From: JAXLWB01 sp046328715 | GTDB taxonomy: Bacteria; Chloroflexota; Anaerolineae; Caldilineales; Caldilineaceae | Assembly (NCBI GenBank): GCA_046328715.1 | Contig: JAXLWB010000019.1 | Location: 1 to 64,000, forward strand | Direction: 5' to 3' | Length of the DNA: 64,000 bases | Shown: positions 1-8,096 of the stretch, in pieces | Layout of the letters: every line of letters begins with the position of its first letter | Position numbering within the stretch: the first letter of the stretch is position 1 | Position numbers and translations under genes: made by a program | Notes under the pieces: model-generated | Databases searched by the model: none | The model's input: only the letters and a program-made list of their open reading frames with translations | Told to the model about the DNA's origin: nothing

Positions 1-378
1 CCTGTGATCGTCGATCATCTCGCTCATCCTGATGTGGCGGCAGGTATCGATGCGCCAGAATTCCAGCAGTTGCTGCAACTGGCGAAGCTGCCCAATCTGC
101 ACATCAAGTTGAGCGGCTTTTACCACTTCACCGGCCAGCCATTTCCCTACCCCGACTGCCGTCCACTCGTCCAGGCGCTCTATGATACCTTCGATCCACA
201 GCGCCTGCTCTGGGGCAGCGACTTTCCACATGTCATCCTCAAAACCGACTATGGACGAACAGTACGTGGGTTACAAGCGATTGGGGTGAATTTCAGTCAA
301 GCTGACTTGACATTGATCATGGGTGAGAATGCATCAAGGTTGTACTGGAAGGGAGAAAAGTGGGACAGTAGACAGTAG
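1..378 (+). CDS. Amidohydrolase (Amidohydro_2 family), C-terminal fragment
   Basis: The reading frame is open from the first base, so the gene starts before the window and only the last 125 residues are seen. The segment VIVDHLAHP is the typical strand of COG3618/Amidohydro_2 TIM-barrel hydrolases (lactonases and decarboxylases), and LLWGSDFPHV near residue 75 holds the conserved Asp metal ligand of the family. These enzymes hydrolyse lactones of sugar acids or related substrates in the cytoplasm; the substrate here is unknown. The stop codon lies inside a word-repeat hairpin shared with the convergent efp gene. A second member of the family lies at 34405-35262. Confidence 0.8.
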   Translation, partial: PVIVDHLAHPDVAAGIDAPEFQQLLQLAKLPNLHIKLSGFYHFTGQPFPYPDCRPLVQALYDTFDPQRLLWGSDFPHVILKTDYGRTVRGLQAIGVNFSQADLTLIMGENASRLYWKGEKWDSRQ

Positions 379-428
379 GACAGTAACACTGACCCACTGC
401 CTCACTGATTTACTGACCCACTGATTTA
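364..428. repeat. Family A word-repeat hairpin (GACAGTAGGACAGT words)
   Basis: A low-complexity stretch made of GACAGTAG-type words followed by CACTGATTTACTGAC-type words, which can pair imperfectly. It lies between two convergent genes and overlaps both stop codons. It could act as a bidirectional terminator. The same words recur at 26936, 47410 and 50462. Confidence 0.6.
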
Positions 429-971
429 CTTGCGGTTAATGCGCTCAATATACAAGCCGGTTTCGGTCTCTACGCGAACCCAGTCCCCTTCGTTAATGAA
501 GAGCGGCGCTTCAATCACCGCCCCGGTAGATAAGGTCACGGGTTTGGTCTGTTTGCCAGTACCCGACGCCTCTGCAACTTGCAACGTTACATAGGTGGGC
601 AGGGTAATACTGATCGCCTGACCATTGAAGACAGTGATACCCACCGTCAATCCATCGATCAACCATTTGCCATCAGCGCCGATCCGATCACCCATCACAG
701 TGAGCTGTTCACCTGTATTGGAATCCATAAAGACAAAGTCTTTCCCGTCCGGGTAGATGTATTCCATCTGGCGTTCCTCGACGTCGGCGGGGTCAAGTGC
801 TTCACCCGATTTATAGGTACGCTCCAAAACGGTTCCTGTCATCAAATTCTTCGCCTTGAGACGAGTAAAGGCCTGGCCCTTGCCAGGTTTTACAAATTGG
901 AATTCGATGACACTATAGGGTTGGCCATCGATCATCATCTTCAACCCTTTGCGAATATCTGTTGTATCCAT
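426..971 (-). CDS. efp: Elongation factor P
   Basis: EF-P binds between the P and E sites of the ribosome and relieves stalling at polyproline stretches. The 181-residue protein has the usual three-domain length: an N-terminal KOW-like domain (1-60), a central OB domain (about 65-125) and a C-terminal OB domain ending in GLYIERI. The tip loop reads VKPGKGQAF with Lys31 at the position equivalent to E. coli Lys34, the residue that is beta-lysylated by EpmA. The upstream gene is an epmA homologue, so this EF-P is very likely modified on that lysine. The 85-bp gap to epmA holds a family D word repeat. Confidence 0.95.
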   Translation of the reverse strand: MDTTDIRKGLKMMIDGQPYSVIEFQFVKPGKGQAFTRLKAKNLMTGTVLERTYKSGEALDPADVEERQMEYIYPDGKDFVFMDSNTGEQLTVMGDRIGADGKWLIDGLTVGITVFNGQAISITLPTYVTLQVAEASGTGKQTKPVTLSTGAVIEAPLFINEGDWVRVETETGLYIERINRK

Positions 972-990
972 GAATAAGTTCCTGTTCTAA

Positions 991-1053
991 AGTTGCGAAT
1001 TGCGAGTTGCGAATTGCGAGTGATTCACCTTGCAACCTGCAACTTGCCACCTG
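991..1053. repeat. Family D word-repeat hairpin (TTGCAACCTGCAACTTGC words)
   Basis: Left arm of repeated GTTGCGAATTGCGA words (991-1020), right arm of TTGCAACCTGCAACTTGCC words (1030-1053). The arms are imperfect reverse complements. The element lies between epmA and efp on the minus strand. Related words occur at 20452 and, as a far better hairpin, at 48091-48155. Confidence 0.55.
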
Positions 1054-1056
1054 CTG

Positions 1057-2079
1057 TTACAATTCATCCCACGAAAAGCATAAAACATCGCTGATGTTTG
1101 TCGAGTTGGTAAAAAGCATACAAAGTCGATCAATTCCGAGCGCCATGCCGGCACCTTGGGGCAGCCCTTCGTGCATCATCTCCAGATAGCTTTGATCCAA
1201 CGCCACGAGCGGCAGTTTCTCACTGTGGCGCAAGGCATTGGCTCGTTCAAACTGCGCCTTTTGGACAGCGTAGTCGCACAAAAAGGGAAAGCCATCGGCA
1301 ATCTCAATCCCGGCAATAATGATTTCGGTGCGCGTGGTCCAGTTACGGTTTGCGGAGGACAATTCTGCCGAAGTCGTCATGCTGGAGGGCCACTTTTTAA
1401 TCAGAACAGGCGCTTCGAAACCGATTTTTTTCACTGCATTGTCGAGCAATTCGGATAATAAGAGGCCAGGATTGTTTTGATATGCATCACACCCTGCAAT
1501 CCCTGCTTTTTGCGCCAGAGGAACGAACTCGCCGATTCGAAAATGTTCGGGCAGTTCGATCTGATAGTGCTGCTGAAAAAGCTCCTGAAAGGTAATGGTC
1601 TGCCATTGCTCCTTGGCCAGGTTGATGCGAAACCCCTGGTAGTCTAAATAATTACTGCCGGGAAAAAATTCCTGCAAGATACCGAGCATAAAGTTCATGA
1701 CATCGACTTCGATCGCTTCGAGATCGCTTCCAACTCGCGCCCATTCCAACATTGTAAACTCAGGGTTGTGATAGCTGCCAAACTCAGCTTCCCGAAAATT
1801 CTTGGTCAGGGTGTAGACCTTCTCAAAATCACCGGCGATCATGCGTTTTATCTGGTACTCGGTCGAAGTGGTCAGGTAATGATTACCAACGGCAAAGGAC
1901 TGAATATATGCATCGGGTGTCGTCCCGGAAACCAATAGCGGGATTTCGGCTTCCAAAAAGCCTTCGGCATGAAAATAGGAACGGATCGTCGCCATCACCC
2001 TTTGCCGCATCAGCAGCTTTTCTTTGCGTGTGACGCCATGCGTATCCTTTTGCAACCAGCGGAGTTTATCTGAAATCAT
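1057..2079 (-). CDS. epmA: EF-P lysine lysyltransferase EpmA (PoxA/GenX)
   Basis: A 340-residue class II aminoacyl-tRNA-synthetase-like protein without the anticodon-binding domain of LysS, the size expected of EpmA (E. coli 325). EpmA attaches (R)-beta-lysine to the tip lysine of EF-P. Visible landmarks are the active-site stretch TSTEYQIKRM, motif 2 around FREAEFGSYHNPEFTMLEW, GIEIADGF (E. coli GIELANGF) and motif 3 GAGMALGIDRLCML. Its ATG follows the stop of the upstream gene with no gap (TAAATG), so the two are probably translationally coupled; efp follows downstream. EpmB (lysine 2,3-aminomutase), needed to make the preferred substrate in E. coli, is not in the window. Confidence 0.88.
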   Translation of the reverse strand: MISDKLRWLQKDTHGVTRKEKLLMRQRVMATIRSYFHAEGFLEAEIPLLVSGTTPDAYIQSFAVGNHYLTTSTEYQIKRMIAGDFEKVYTLTKNFREAEFGSYHNPEFTMLEWARVGSDLEAIEVDVMNFMLGILQEFFPGSNYLDYQGFRINLAKEQWQTITFQELFQQHYQIELPEHFRIGEFVPLAQKAGIAGCDAYQNNPGLLLSELLDNAVKKIGFEAPVLIKKWPSSMTTSAELSSANRNWTTRTEIIIAGIEIADGFPFLCDYAVQKAQFERANALRHSEKLPLVALDQSYLEMMHEGLPQGAGMALGIDRLCMLFTNSTNISDVLCFSWDEL

Positions 2080-2793
2080 TTACTTTGCTCGGTATAGATA
2101 GATGCTGTCTGCGGGAACGCCTGCGTCGGAGCTGATTGTGCCCACTTTTTTCATCTTAAATTTCTCAGCCACCCGACTGCCATCGCCAGAAACAGTGGCG
2201 CAAAAGATGCCCTTCGCGTTCAGATTGTCGATTTCAGATGCAAAGTCTTTGATCATTTGGCTAGAAAATCGACTCCCTTTCAATTCTCGCACGATACTAT
2301 AATTGAAAAGGTATAAATAGCCTGTATTTTTCTTGGCTGGCAAGAAGAATCGATGGCTGATGCTCCGATCCGCTTGTTCTTGCAGTGCGGCAACCTGTTC
2401 AAACACAGTCTCTGTCACGCAATACCAACCTGTATAGCCCACAGGGAACTGGCGACCATTAGCAAATTCTGCCCACCAGACCGTAAAGCCTTGCGGCGCG
2501 CAGTTCAAAATATAACACAAGCGCGCAAAATCGACCTGATCCTCTGGCGCAGGATAGGAAAGGATGTCGGCATAATAAACGGATAGCAGAAATTTTCGCC
2601 ACCTGGGGTCTGTAAAGTGTTCAAAGTAGCGCGCTTTGGCGCGGTTGGGAAAGCGAACTCTGAAGAAATCTAGGATTTCGCAGTGGTTGACCAACAACTG
2701 ACTGACTTCGTCGAGCATTCGGTCGGTTGTCTCCGCCAAATTCGCATCCTCGCAAAAATCTGTCATCAAACGTTCCCAAGTTGGATCATCCAT
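2080..2793 (-). CDS. GNAT-like acetyltransferase domain protein in the efp operon
   Basis: A 237-residue protein. The ATG at 2793 is chosen over one eight codons upstream because GAAGGAGACG lies just before it. The C-terminal half resembles a GNAT acetyltransferase: a strand-rich stretch GYLYLFNYSIVRELKG (about 165-180), then an amphipathic helix, then ATVSGDGSRVAEKFKMKKVG, which looks like the motif B helix and following strand. The canonical acetyl-CoA loop (Q/RxxGxG/A) is poorly kept. The N-terminal half is alpha-helical and not recognised. It directly abuts epmA and is upstream of efp, so a role in EF-P modification is an attractive but unproven inference. Confidence 0.6.
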   Translation of the reverse strand: MDDPTWERLMTDFCEDANLAETTDRMLDEVSQLLVNHCEILDFFRVRFPNRAKARYFEHFTDPRWRKFLLSVYYADILSYPAPEDQVDFARLCYILNCAPQGFTVWWAEFANGRQFPVGYTGWYCVTETVFEQVAALQEQADRSISHRFFLPAKKNTGYLYLFNYSIVRELKGSRFSSQMIKDFASEIDNLNAKGIFCATVSGDGSRVAEKFKMKKVGTISSDAGVPADSIYLYRAK

Positions 2794-2941
2794 TTTCGTC
2801 TCCTTCGGCATAAACACGAGTAGATTGTTGAGCGAAACATGTTATACTTGGATTATACCCGCAATCTCTACTCTCCAATCTCTAATCGCATAAAAGCAAC
2901 TGATCTGTAGTTTTGATGTAGATCTCAAAGGAGAAACCACA

Positions 2942-4012
2942 ATGAAGCTCGGTCTGTTTAGTATGCCGTTGCATCCACCGGAAAAGTCGCGCACGCAAGG
3001 CTTTGATGAGGACATCGAAGCAGTCGTGCGGGCGGAGGAGATGGGCTTTACGGAAGCGTGGATTGGGCAACATCACACGCTGGCCTGGGAGCCGATGCCG
3101 TCGAACGACATCTTGATCGCCAGCATTATCCCGCGCACCAGCAAAATCCGTTTGGGGCCAGGGGTCACGATCATGCCGCAACACCACCCGGCCAACGTGG
3201 CAGTGCGGCTGGCAATGCTCGACCATCTTTCGCGTGGGCGGCTGATGTGTGGCTTTGGTCAGGGCGGCGTGCCCACCGACTGGGAACTCTTCGACCTGCC
3301 CGATGGCAAAACCCAAGGCTTGATGACCGTCGAAGGGATCGACATGGTGCTCAAACTCTGGCAAGCGACGGCACCCTTTGACTTCCAGGGCAAGTATTAC
3401 CGCCTGCGCATCCAGAACCCGATCCCTGAACTGGGCATGGGCGAACTTCTCCGCCCCTATCAGCAACCCCACCCGCCGCTGGCCATGAGCATCATGAAGG
3501 GGCAATCGCTGGCCGCCACCATGTCGGGCGAGCGAGGCTACATCCCGATCAGCACCAATCTTGTACCAACCTCCACGGTCGCCGAGCATTGGCAGACTTA
3601 TTGCGCCGGGGCTGCGGCAGCGGGCAGAGAGCGCCCAGATCGTTCGATTTGGCGTGTTTCACGCAGCATTTACGTCGGCGAAAGCAACGAGGAAGCTTGG
3701 TCACACTGCCTGAACGGCACCTTTGCTCGCTCACTGGTCTACTTGATCACGATTTTGCGCCAGGCGAAGAACCTGCATCTCGTCAAACACGACCTGAGCG
3801 TCCCCGACGACGAGGTCACGCCTGAGTACATGATGCGCCATCTCTGTATCATCGGCGACGCCGAGTCGGTCACCAACCAACTGCACCAACTCTACCAACG
3901 CACCGGCGGCTTTGGCACCCTTCTGATGATCGCCCACGATTGGGACGACAAAGCAAAGTGGCTAAAATCGATGGAACGATTGGCAAGTCAGGTGGTACCG
4001 GCATTGCCGTAG
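2942..4012 (+). CDS. LLM class flavin-dependent oxidoreductase
   Basis: A 356-residue luciferase-like (bacterial luciferase superfamily) TIM barrel that would use FMN or F420 to oxygenate or reduce a small organic substrate. The N terminus MKLGLFSMPLHPP, the motif AEEMGFTEAWIGQHH and the stretch LDHLSRGRLMCGFGQGG are typical of the limonene/alkanal monooxygenase branch. The start is supported by an AAAGGAG box 8 bases upstream. It is followed by a family B hairpin and then by a PseI-like synthase on the same strand. Substrate unknown. Confidence 0.88.
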   Translation: MKLGLFSMPLHPPEKSRTQGFDEDIEAVVRAEEMGFTEAWIGQHHTLAWEPMPSNDILIASIIPRTSKIRLGPGVTIMPQHHPANVAVRLAMLDHLSRGRLMCGFGQGGVPTDWELFDLPDGKTQGLMTVEGIDMVLKLWQATAPFDFQGKYYRLRIQNPIPELGMGELLRPYQQPHPPLAMSIMKGQSLAATMSGERGYIPISTNLVPTSTVAEHWQTYCAGAAAAGRERPDRSIWRVSRSIYVGESNEEAWSHCLNGTFARSLVYLITILRQAKNLHLVKHDLSVPDDEVTPEYMMRHLCIIGDAESVTNQLHQLYQRTGGFGTLLMIAHDWDDKAKWLKSMERLASQVVPALP

Positions 4013-4032
4013 GACTAATAATCAAATTCATC

Positions 4033-4110
4033 GGAGATTGGAGATTCGGAGATAGGGAGATTAGCTTGCCTCAATCACCGAATTTCTTAATCTCCAATCT
4101 CTAATCTCTC
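4033..4110. repeat. Family B word-repeat hairpin (GAGATTGGAGATT words)
   Basis: Left arm 4033-4063 of GGAGATT words, right arm 4088-4110 of AATCTCC words, separated by about 24 bases. It fills the gap between two codirectional genes. A half element with the same words is at 2866-2888; full ones are at 37471 and 43915. Confidence 0.7.
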
Positions 4111-4120
4111 AATCATTGCA

Positions 4121-5167
4121 ATGAACACCATCACCATCAACAACCGCGCCGTCGGCCCTGGACACCCCACTTACATGGTGGCAGAGATGTCGGCCAATCA
4201 CAACCAGAACTTTGACCAGGCAGTAGCAATCATCAAAGCCGCCAAGGAAGCAGGGGCTGATGCTGTCAAACTGCAAACCTACACGCCCGATACCTTGACC
4301 ATCAACTGCCACAATGAATATTTCCGCATCAAGGGCACGCTATGGGAGGGGCGCAATCTTTACGATCTCTATGGCGAAGCCTACACGCCGTGGGAATGGC
4401 AACCCAAGTTAAAAGATGTGGCAGGTGAACTCGGTATTGAGCTCTTCTCGACGCCCTTTGACATCAGTGCCGTCGACTTCCTTGAGGAGATGAACGTGGC
4501 TGTCCACAAGGTGGCGTCGTTCGAGAGTGTTGATCTGCCTCTCTTACGGCGCATCGGCCAGACGGGCAAACCGGTGATCATGTCCACGGGCATGGCGACC
4601 CTGGCCGAGATCGACGAGGCAGTCCAGACGTTGCGCAATGCAGGAACCAAGGAATTGGTGCTGCTCAAGTGCACCAGCGCCTACCCATCCCCGCCCGATG
4701 CCATGAATTTGCGTACGATTCCACACCTGGCTGCCGCCTTTGATGTGGTGGCTGGTCTTTCTGATCACACCTTGGGCATCACCGTGCCGGTGTCAGCAGT
4801 GACGCTCGGTGCCTGTATGATCGAGAAGCACTTCACCGTGGCGCGCAATTTGGGCGGGCCTGACAGTAAGTTTTCTCTGGAACCGGCTGAGTTCAAGGCG
4901 ATGGTCGAGGCGGTGCGTACAGTGGAGCGGGCCTTGGGCGAAGTTCATTATGGACTACAGCCCGACGAGGAGGTCAGTCGCGTCTTCCGGCGTTCGCTCT
5001 TTGTGGTGCAGGAGATGCAGCCGGGCGATCTATTTAGCGCTGAGAATGTCCGTTCGATCCGCCCCGGTCATGGTCTGCACACCCGCTTCCTCGACGAAGT
5101 GATCGGTCGCCGTGCCAGCCAGAAGATTGAGCGCGGCACGCCGTTGGATTGGAAGTATGTGGCGTAG
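4121..5167 (+). CDS. PseI/NeuB-like nonulosonate synthase
   Basis: A 348-residue N-acetylneuraminate/pseudaminate synthase family protein, which condenses phosphoenolpyruvate with an N-acetyl-aminosugar to form a nine-carbon sialic-acid-like sugar. The N-terminal TIM barrel (1-280) shows MVAEMSANHNQNFDQAV and AGADAVKLQTYTPDT; the stretch IKGTLWEGRNLYDLY is closer to pseudaminate synthases (PseI) than to NeuB. The C terminus (about 285-348) is a SAF/antifreeze-like domain ending IGRRASQKIERGTPL. None of the other nonulosonate genes (cytidylyltransferase, epimerase/hydrolase) is adjacent, so its pathway is not evident here. Confidence 0.85.
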   Translation: MNTITINNRAVGPGHPTYMVAEMSANHNQNFDQAVAIIKAAKEAGADAVKLQTYTPDTLTINCHNEYFRIKGTLWEGRNLYDLYGEAYTPWEWQPKLKDVAGELGIELFSTPFDISAVDFLEEMNVAVHKVASFESVDLPLLRRIGQTGKPVIMSTGMATLAEIDEAVQTLRNAGTKELVLLKCTSAYPSPPDAMNLRTIPHLAAAFDVVAGLSDHTLGITVPVSAVTLGACMIEKHFTVARNLGGPDSKFSLEPAEFKAMVEAVRTVERALGEVHYGLQPDEEVSRVFRRSLFVVQEMQPGDLFSAENVRSIRPGHGLHTRFLDEVIGRRASQKIERGTPLDWKYVA

Positions 5168-5173
5168 CTGAAA

Positions 5174-5241
5174 GAGGGAGATGAGGAGATGAGGTGGCAT
5201 ACGCACACTATCTCTCCATCCCCTCATCTCCTCATCTCCCC
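5174..5241. repeat. Family G word-repeat hairpin (GAGATGAGGAGATGAGG words)
   Basis: An 18-bp perfect inverted repeat (5177-5194 against 5222-5239) built from GAGATGAG words, with a 27-base loop. It lies between the PseI-like gene and the next dehydrogenase, both on the plus strand. No T-run follows the right arm. Confidence 0.75.
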
Positions 5242-5262
5242 ACCTTTTACAAAGGAACCTTT

Positions 5263-6276
5263 ATGAAAAAACTCATGCTCTACGGTGCGCACGATCTGCG
5301 TTTAGAGGAAGTTCCACTGTCGACAACGCTGTCACCGACCCAAGTACGGTTACAGACGCTCATTACTGGCGTGAGCACAGGCACCGAGCGCACACTTTAC
5401 ACCTGCGAAAATCCCAAGTGGAGCGAAGTGATTCGCGGGCCGCTGCCCTATGACATGGGCTACAACAACATTGGCGTGATCACCGAGGTAGGCAGTCAGG
5501 TCACTCGTTTCCAGGTCGGCGACCGCGTCTATTCGATCGCGCCCCATACCTCTGAGGACATCTTTGAAGAGGAGGGTGTGATTGCCAAGCTGCCCGAAGG
5601 CGTCACGGCAGAGGATGCTGTTTTCACCCACTTGATGAGCCTGGGGCTAGACGCACTGCGGCGAGGCGATTTCACCTTGGGCGCACGGGTGGCGGTGATT
5701 GGCATGGGAGTGATTGGGCTGTGTACCGTGGCAGTGGCAAAAGCAGTCGGGGCGCAGGTCTTGGCCGTGGGTCGTGGGTCCGCCCGTCTGGATGCCGCCC
5801 GCCGCTTGGGTGCCGACCTGGTGCTCGATTCCGAAGCCGGCGACTTTGCCGAACAAGCCGCTCGCTTTGGTGGCCCGGACGGGATCGACATCGTGGTACT
5901 GATCGGCAGCACCTGGTCGGCAATGGAGAGTGCCTGCAAAATGGTACGCCACAGCGGCACCGTCAGCCTGATCGGTTTCCCCGGTGTCGATGAGCCGACG
6001 GCTGGCTTCAATCCCTTCGATCCAGCCTGGTTTTACTTGAAGCGGCTCACCTTTGCCTCTGTCTCCTTTGTGCCGCGCAAACCCTATCCTGTGCAAGATG
6101 TGCGTTGGACGCTGGTGCGCAACTATGAATATCTGCTCTACCTAATGCAGCAGGGCAAACTCAACGTATCGAGCATGATCAGCCACCGCTGCCACTACAC
6201 TGATTACAAGTCTATGTACGAACGCATCGCCGCCGGGGAGCGTGAGATTGTGGGCTTAGTCTTTACTTGGGAGTAG
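5263..6276 (+). CDS. Medium-chain (zinc-type) dehydrogenase
   Basis: A 337-residue MDR/threonine-dehydrogenase-like oxidoreductase. The ATG at 5263 follows AAAGGAACC and begins MKKLMLYGAHDLRLEEV, a normal GroES-like N terminus; the frame is open further upstream but lacks family similarity. The Rossmann motif AVIGMGVIGLCTVAVAKAVG lies near residue 145. The four-Cys structural zinc loop of classical alcohol dehydrogenases is absent. It is followed, convergently, by an epimerase that overlaps its last 14 bases. Substrate unknown, probably a sugar or polyol. Confidence 0.85.
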   Translation: MKKLMLYGAHDLRLEEVPLSTTLSPTQVRLQTLITGVSTGTERTLYTCENPKWSEVIRGPLPYDMGYNNIGVITEVGSQVTRFQVGDRVYSIAPHTSEDIFEEEGVIAKLPEGVTAEDAVFTHLMSLGLDALRRGDFTLGARVAVIGMGVIGLCTVAVAKAVGAQVLAVGRGSARLDAARRLGADLVLDSEAGDFAEQAARFGGPDGIDIVVLIGSTWSAMESACKMVRHSGTVSLIGFPGVDEPTAGFNPFDPAWFYLKRLTFASVSFVPRKPYPVQDVRWTLVRNYEYLLYLMQQGKLNVSSMISHRCHYTDYKSMYERIAAGEREIVGLVFTWE

Positions 6277-7273
6277 ACGGTTTGGCAATGCTCCATCCAT
6301 CATCCAGCATTCTGAAGATATCACGGCTGGGGTTGTAGCCGAGTATAGCCCGCGCCTTGGCAATGCTAAAGTCGAGGTGAAGTGTCCAGGAGACAGTCAC
6401 CTCGACTATTGGCCAGCCAGTGAGTTTGGCAATGTGCTGAACAAAGGTGTCGTAGGCAAAGGCGTGCGGGGCCATCAGATGAAAGAGATCGCCCACCGCG
6501 GCTTCGCAATCGAGCAACAGCGGTAAACCCTCGGCCACATTGCGTGGATCGTTGATCAGTTCCACATTCGGTCGCCCCGCCGGGTTACGAGCGATCACCA
6601 GTTTGACCGGGGCATCATCGGCAGCTTCCAGTTGGCGAATTGCGGCATGGTCGATCGGATGCGGATCTGCTATCTGTTTGAGGCGGGCCAACATGGGCTT
6701 GAGCACATAAAAAGGCGCGCGGATGCCGTTGGGATCGAGCAGTTCGTGTCCGGCCAGGGTCAGACCAAAGCGCGGAATCGCCACCGCAAGTCCACAGCGG
6801 CGCATATAACTCCAGCACATATCCTCGCCCAGGATCTTGCTCAGCCCGTAGGGATCGTTGTTGAGCCGCGGGTGGTTCTCATCCACAGGCAGGTAGCGCA
6901 AACCTTGATGATCGGGATAGACATTGTCGGTGCTGGCGAAGACAAAACGTTTGATACGACTAGCATGGGGCAACACGGCTTCCAGTAGGTTGAAGGTACC
7001 GCGCACATTGGTTTCAAAAAGTTCATCGGCGGTGCGCCCCTGCGGCAAAAGCGCACCTAAGTGAAAGATCGCATCCACGCCTTCCACGGCTGGCAGCAAC
7101 GTTGAACGGTCGGTAAGTACCCCTTCGACAATCTCCACCCCTGGTTTCTCGATGCGCCCACGCAGCGGATCCCCTGGCAGTACGAATGCTCGTACTGTTT
7201 CCCCACGTTGGAGCAACACATCCACCAAGTGATGTCCGATCCGTCCCGTAGCTCCTGTAACAAAAATTTTCAT
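6263..7273 (-). CDS. NAD(P)-dependent sugar epimerase/dehydratase (extended SDR)
   Basis: A 336-residue extended short-chain dehydrogenase. MKIFVTGATGRIGHHL is the GxxGxxG NAD-binding start, FASTDNVY holds the active-site Ser/Thr region and YGLSK (about 141-145) the catalytic Tyr and Lys. The family interconverts nucleotide sugars or related carbonyl compounds. Its 3' end overlaps the convergent dehydrogenase by 14 bases. The 5' end faces the NYN gene promoter. Confidence 0.88.
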   Translation of the reverse strand: MKIFVTGATGRIGHHLVDVLLQRGETVRAFVLPGDPLRGRIEKPGVEIVEGVLTDRSTLLPAVEGVDAIFHLGALLPQGRTADELFETNVRGTFNLLEAVLPHASRIKRFVFASTDNVYPDHQGLRYLPVDENHPRLNNDPYGLSKILGEDMCWSYMRRCGLAVAIPRFGLTLAGHELLDPNGIRAPFYVLKPMLARLKQIADPHPIDHAAIRQLEAADDAPVKLVIARNPAGRPNVELINDPRNVAEGLPLLLDCEAAVGDLFHLMAPHAFAYDTFVQHIAKLTGWPIVEVTVSWTLHLDFSIAKARAILGYNPSRDIFRMLDDGWSIAKPSTPK

Positions 7274-7307
7274 ACGCGATTCACCTTAAAGTTACCTTCG
7301 CAAAAAT

Positions 7308-7335
7308 TTGACAAATCAGCAAATTGGACTATAAT
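7308..7335 (+). promoter_or_regulatory. Sigma-70-type promoter of the NYN gene
   Basis: TTGACA (7308-7313), a 16-base spacer and TATAAT (7330-7335) match the consensus perfectly. Transcription would start near 7342, about 120 bases before the NYN start codon and just ahead of a structured leader. Confidence 0.85.
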
Positions 7336-7345
7336 AAGGGCATAT

Positions 7346-7398
7346 CCCCCCCGTTAGCTTCGGCGAAGGGGTGCGAGACCGTCCGCAAGGGCGGTCTC
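7346..7398 (+). ncRNA. Structured leader RNA, two GC-rich hairpins
   Basis: The presumed transcript starts just upstream. A first hairpin pairs a C-run (7346-7352) with GGGG (7368-7371) around an inner CTTC/GAAG stem. A second, very stable hairpin pairs GAGACCGTCC (7375-7384) with GGGCGGTCTC (7389-7398) across a GCAA tetraloop. No T-run follows, so this is not a simple terminator, and about 64 bases separate it from the NYN start. It could be a cis-regulatory element, or a small RNA acted on by the nuclease. Family membership cannot be checked here. Confidence 0.55.
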
Positions 7399-7462
7399 TG
7401 TTGTTTGTAGAGCTTTTTCATCTATTCCCTACTAAATTCGCCAGCAAGCAGCATAGCAATCA

Positions 7463-8089
7463 ATGTCCAAGCTAAAGAAAACCGTCATTTACGTTGACGG
7501 TTTCAACCTATATTATGGTTGCCTCAAAGGCACACCTTATCGCTGGCTTGATTTATTCAAACTCTCTAAACTCTTGCTGCCAGCGCACGATATTCTGCAA
7601 ATCAAATATTTCACTGCGTTGGTGACTGCTCGCCCCTCTAACCCCGATCAAGCTACTCGACAACAAACCTATTTACGGGCATTACAAACAATCCCCAATC
7701 TACAGATTATCTATGGACATTTCCTCAGCCATGAAATTACGATGCCCTTGGCTCCACCGCGTAGCGGGCAAGTCAAGGTGATCAAAACGGAGGAAAAAGG
7801 CTCGGATGTCAACATTGCGGTGCACCTGGTCGCCGATGGATTTCGAAATGCCTATGACGCTGCTGTGATCGTCTCTAATGACTCGGATCTGTTACCACCG
7901 ATTAAATTCGTCAAAGAAGAACTTGGCAAATTGGTCGGTATCCTCAACCCGCAAAAGCATCCAAGTGTAGTCTTGGCAAACACTGCTCATTTCGTCAAGA
8001 ACATTCGTCCCAATGTTCTAAAGAACAGCCAGTTTCCTGCAAGCTTGTCTGACAGCAAAGGTGTCTTTTCAAAACCAACTCAGTGGTAA
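7463..8089 (+). CDS. NYN domain (LabA/DUF88-like) RNase
   Basis: A 208-residue NYN-domain protein of the PIN-like nuclease superfamily, metal-dependent RNases. The acidic residues of the fold are visible: VIYVDGFNLYYG (Asp13), EEKGSDVNIAVHLVADG (about 109-125) and AAVIVSNDSDLLPPI (about 131-145). The C-terminal 35 residues look unstructured. It is a single gene with its own consensus promoter and a structured leader, flanked by unrelated metabolic genes. That arrangement suggests an autonomous regulated module or toxin-like element; no protein antitoxin is adjacent. Confidence 0.85.
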   Translation: MSKLKKTVIYVDGFNLYYGCLKGTPYRWLDLFKLSKLLLPAHDILQIKYFTALVTARPSNPDQATRQQTYLRALQTIPNLQIIYGHFLSHEITMPLAPPRSGQVKVIKTEEKGSDVNIAVHLVADGFRNAYDAAVIVSNDSDLLPPIKFVKEELGKLVGILNPQKHPSVVLANTAHFVKNIRPNVLKNSQFPASLSDSKGVFSKPTQW

Positions 8090-8096
8090 TTCACAG

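Noticed and set aside
7346..7398. Rho-independent terminator
   Set aside because: The GC-rich stems are not followed by a T-run and lie just downstream of a strong promoter.
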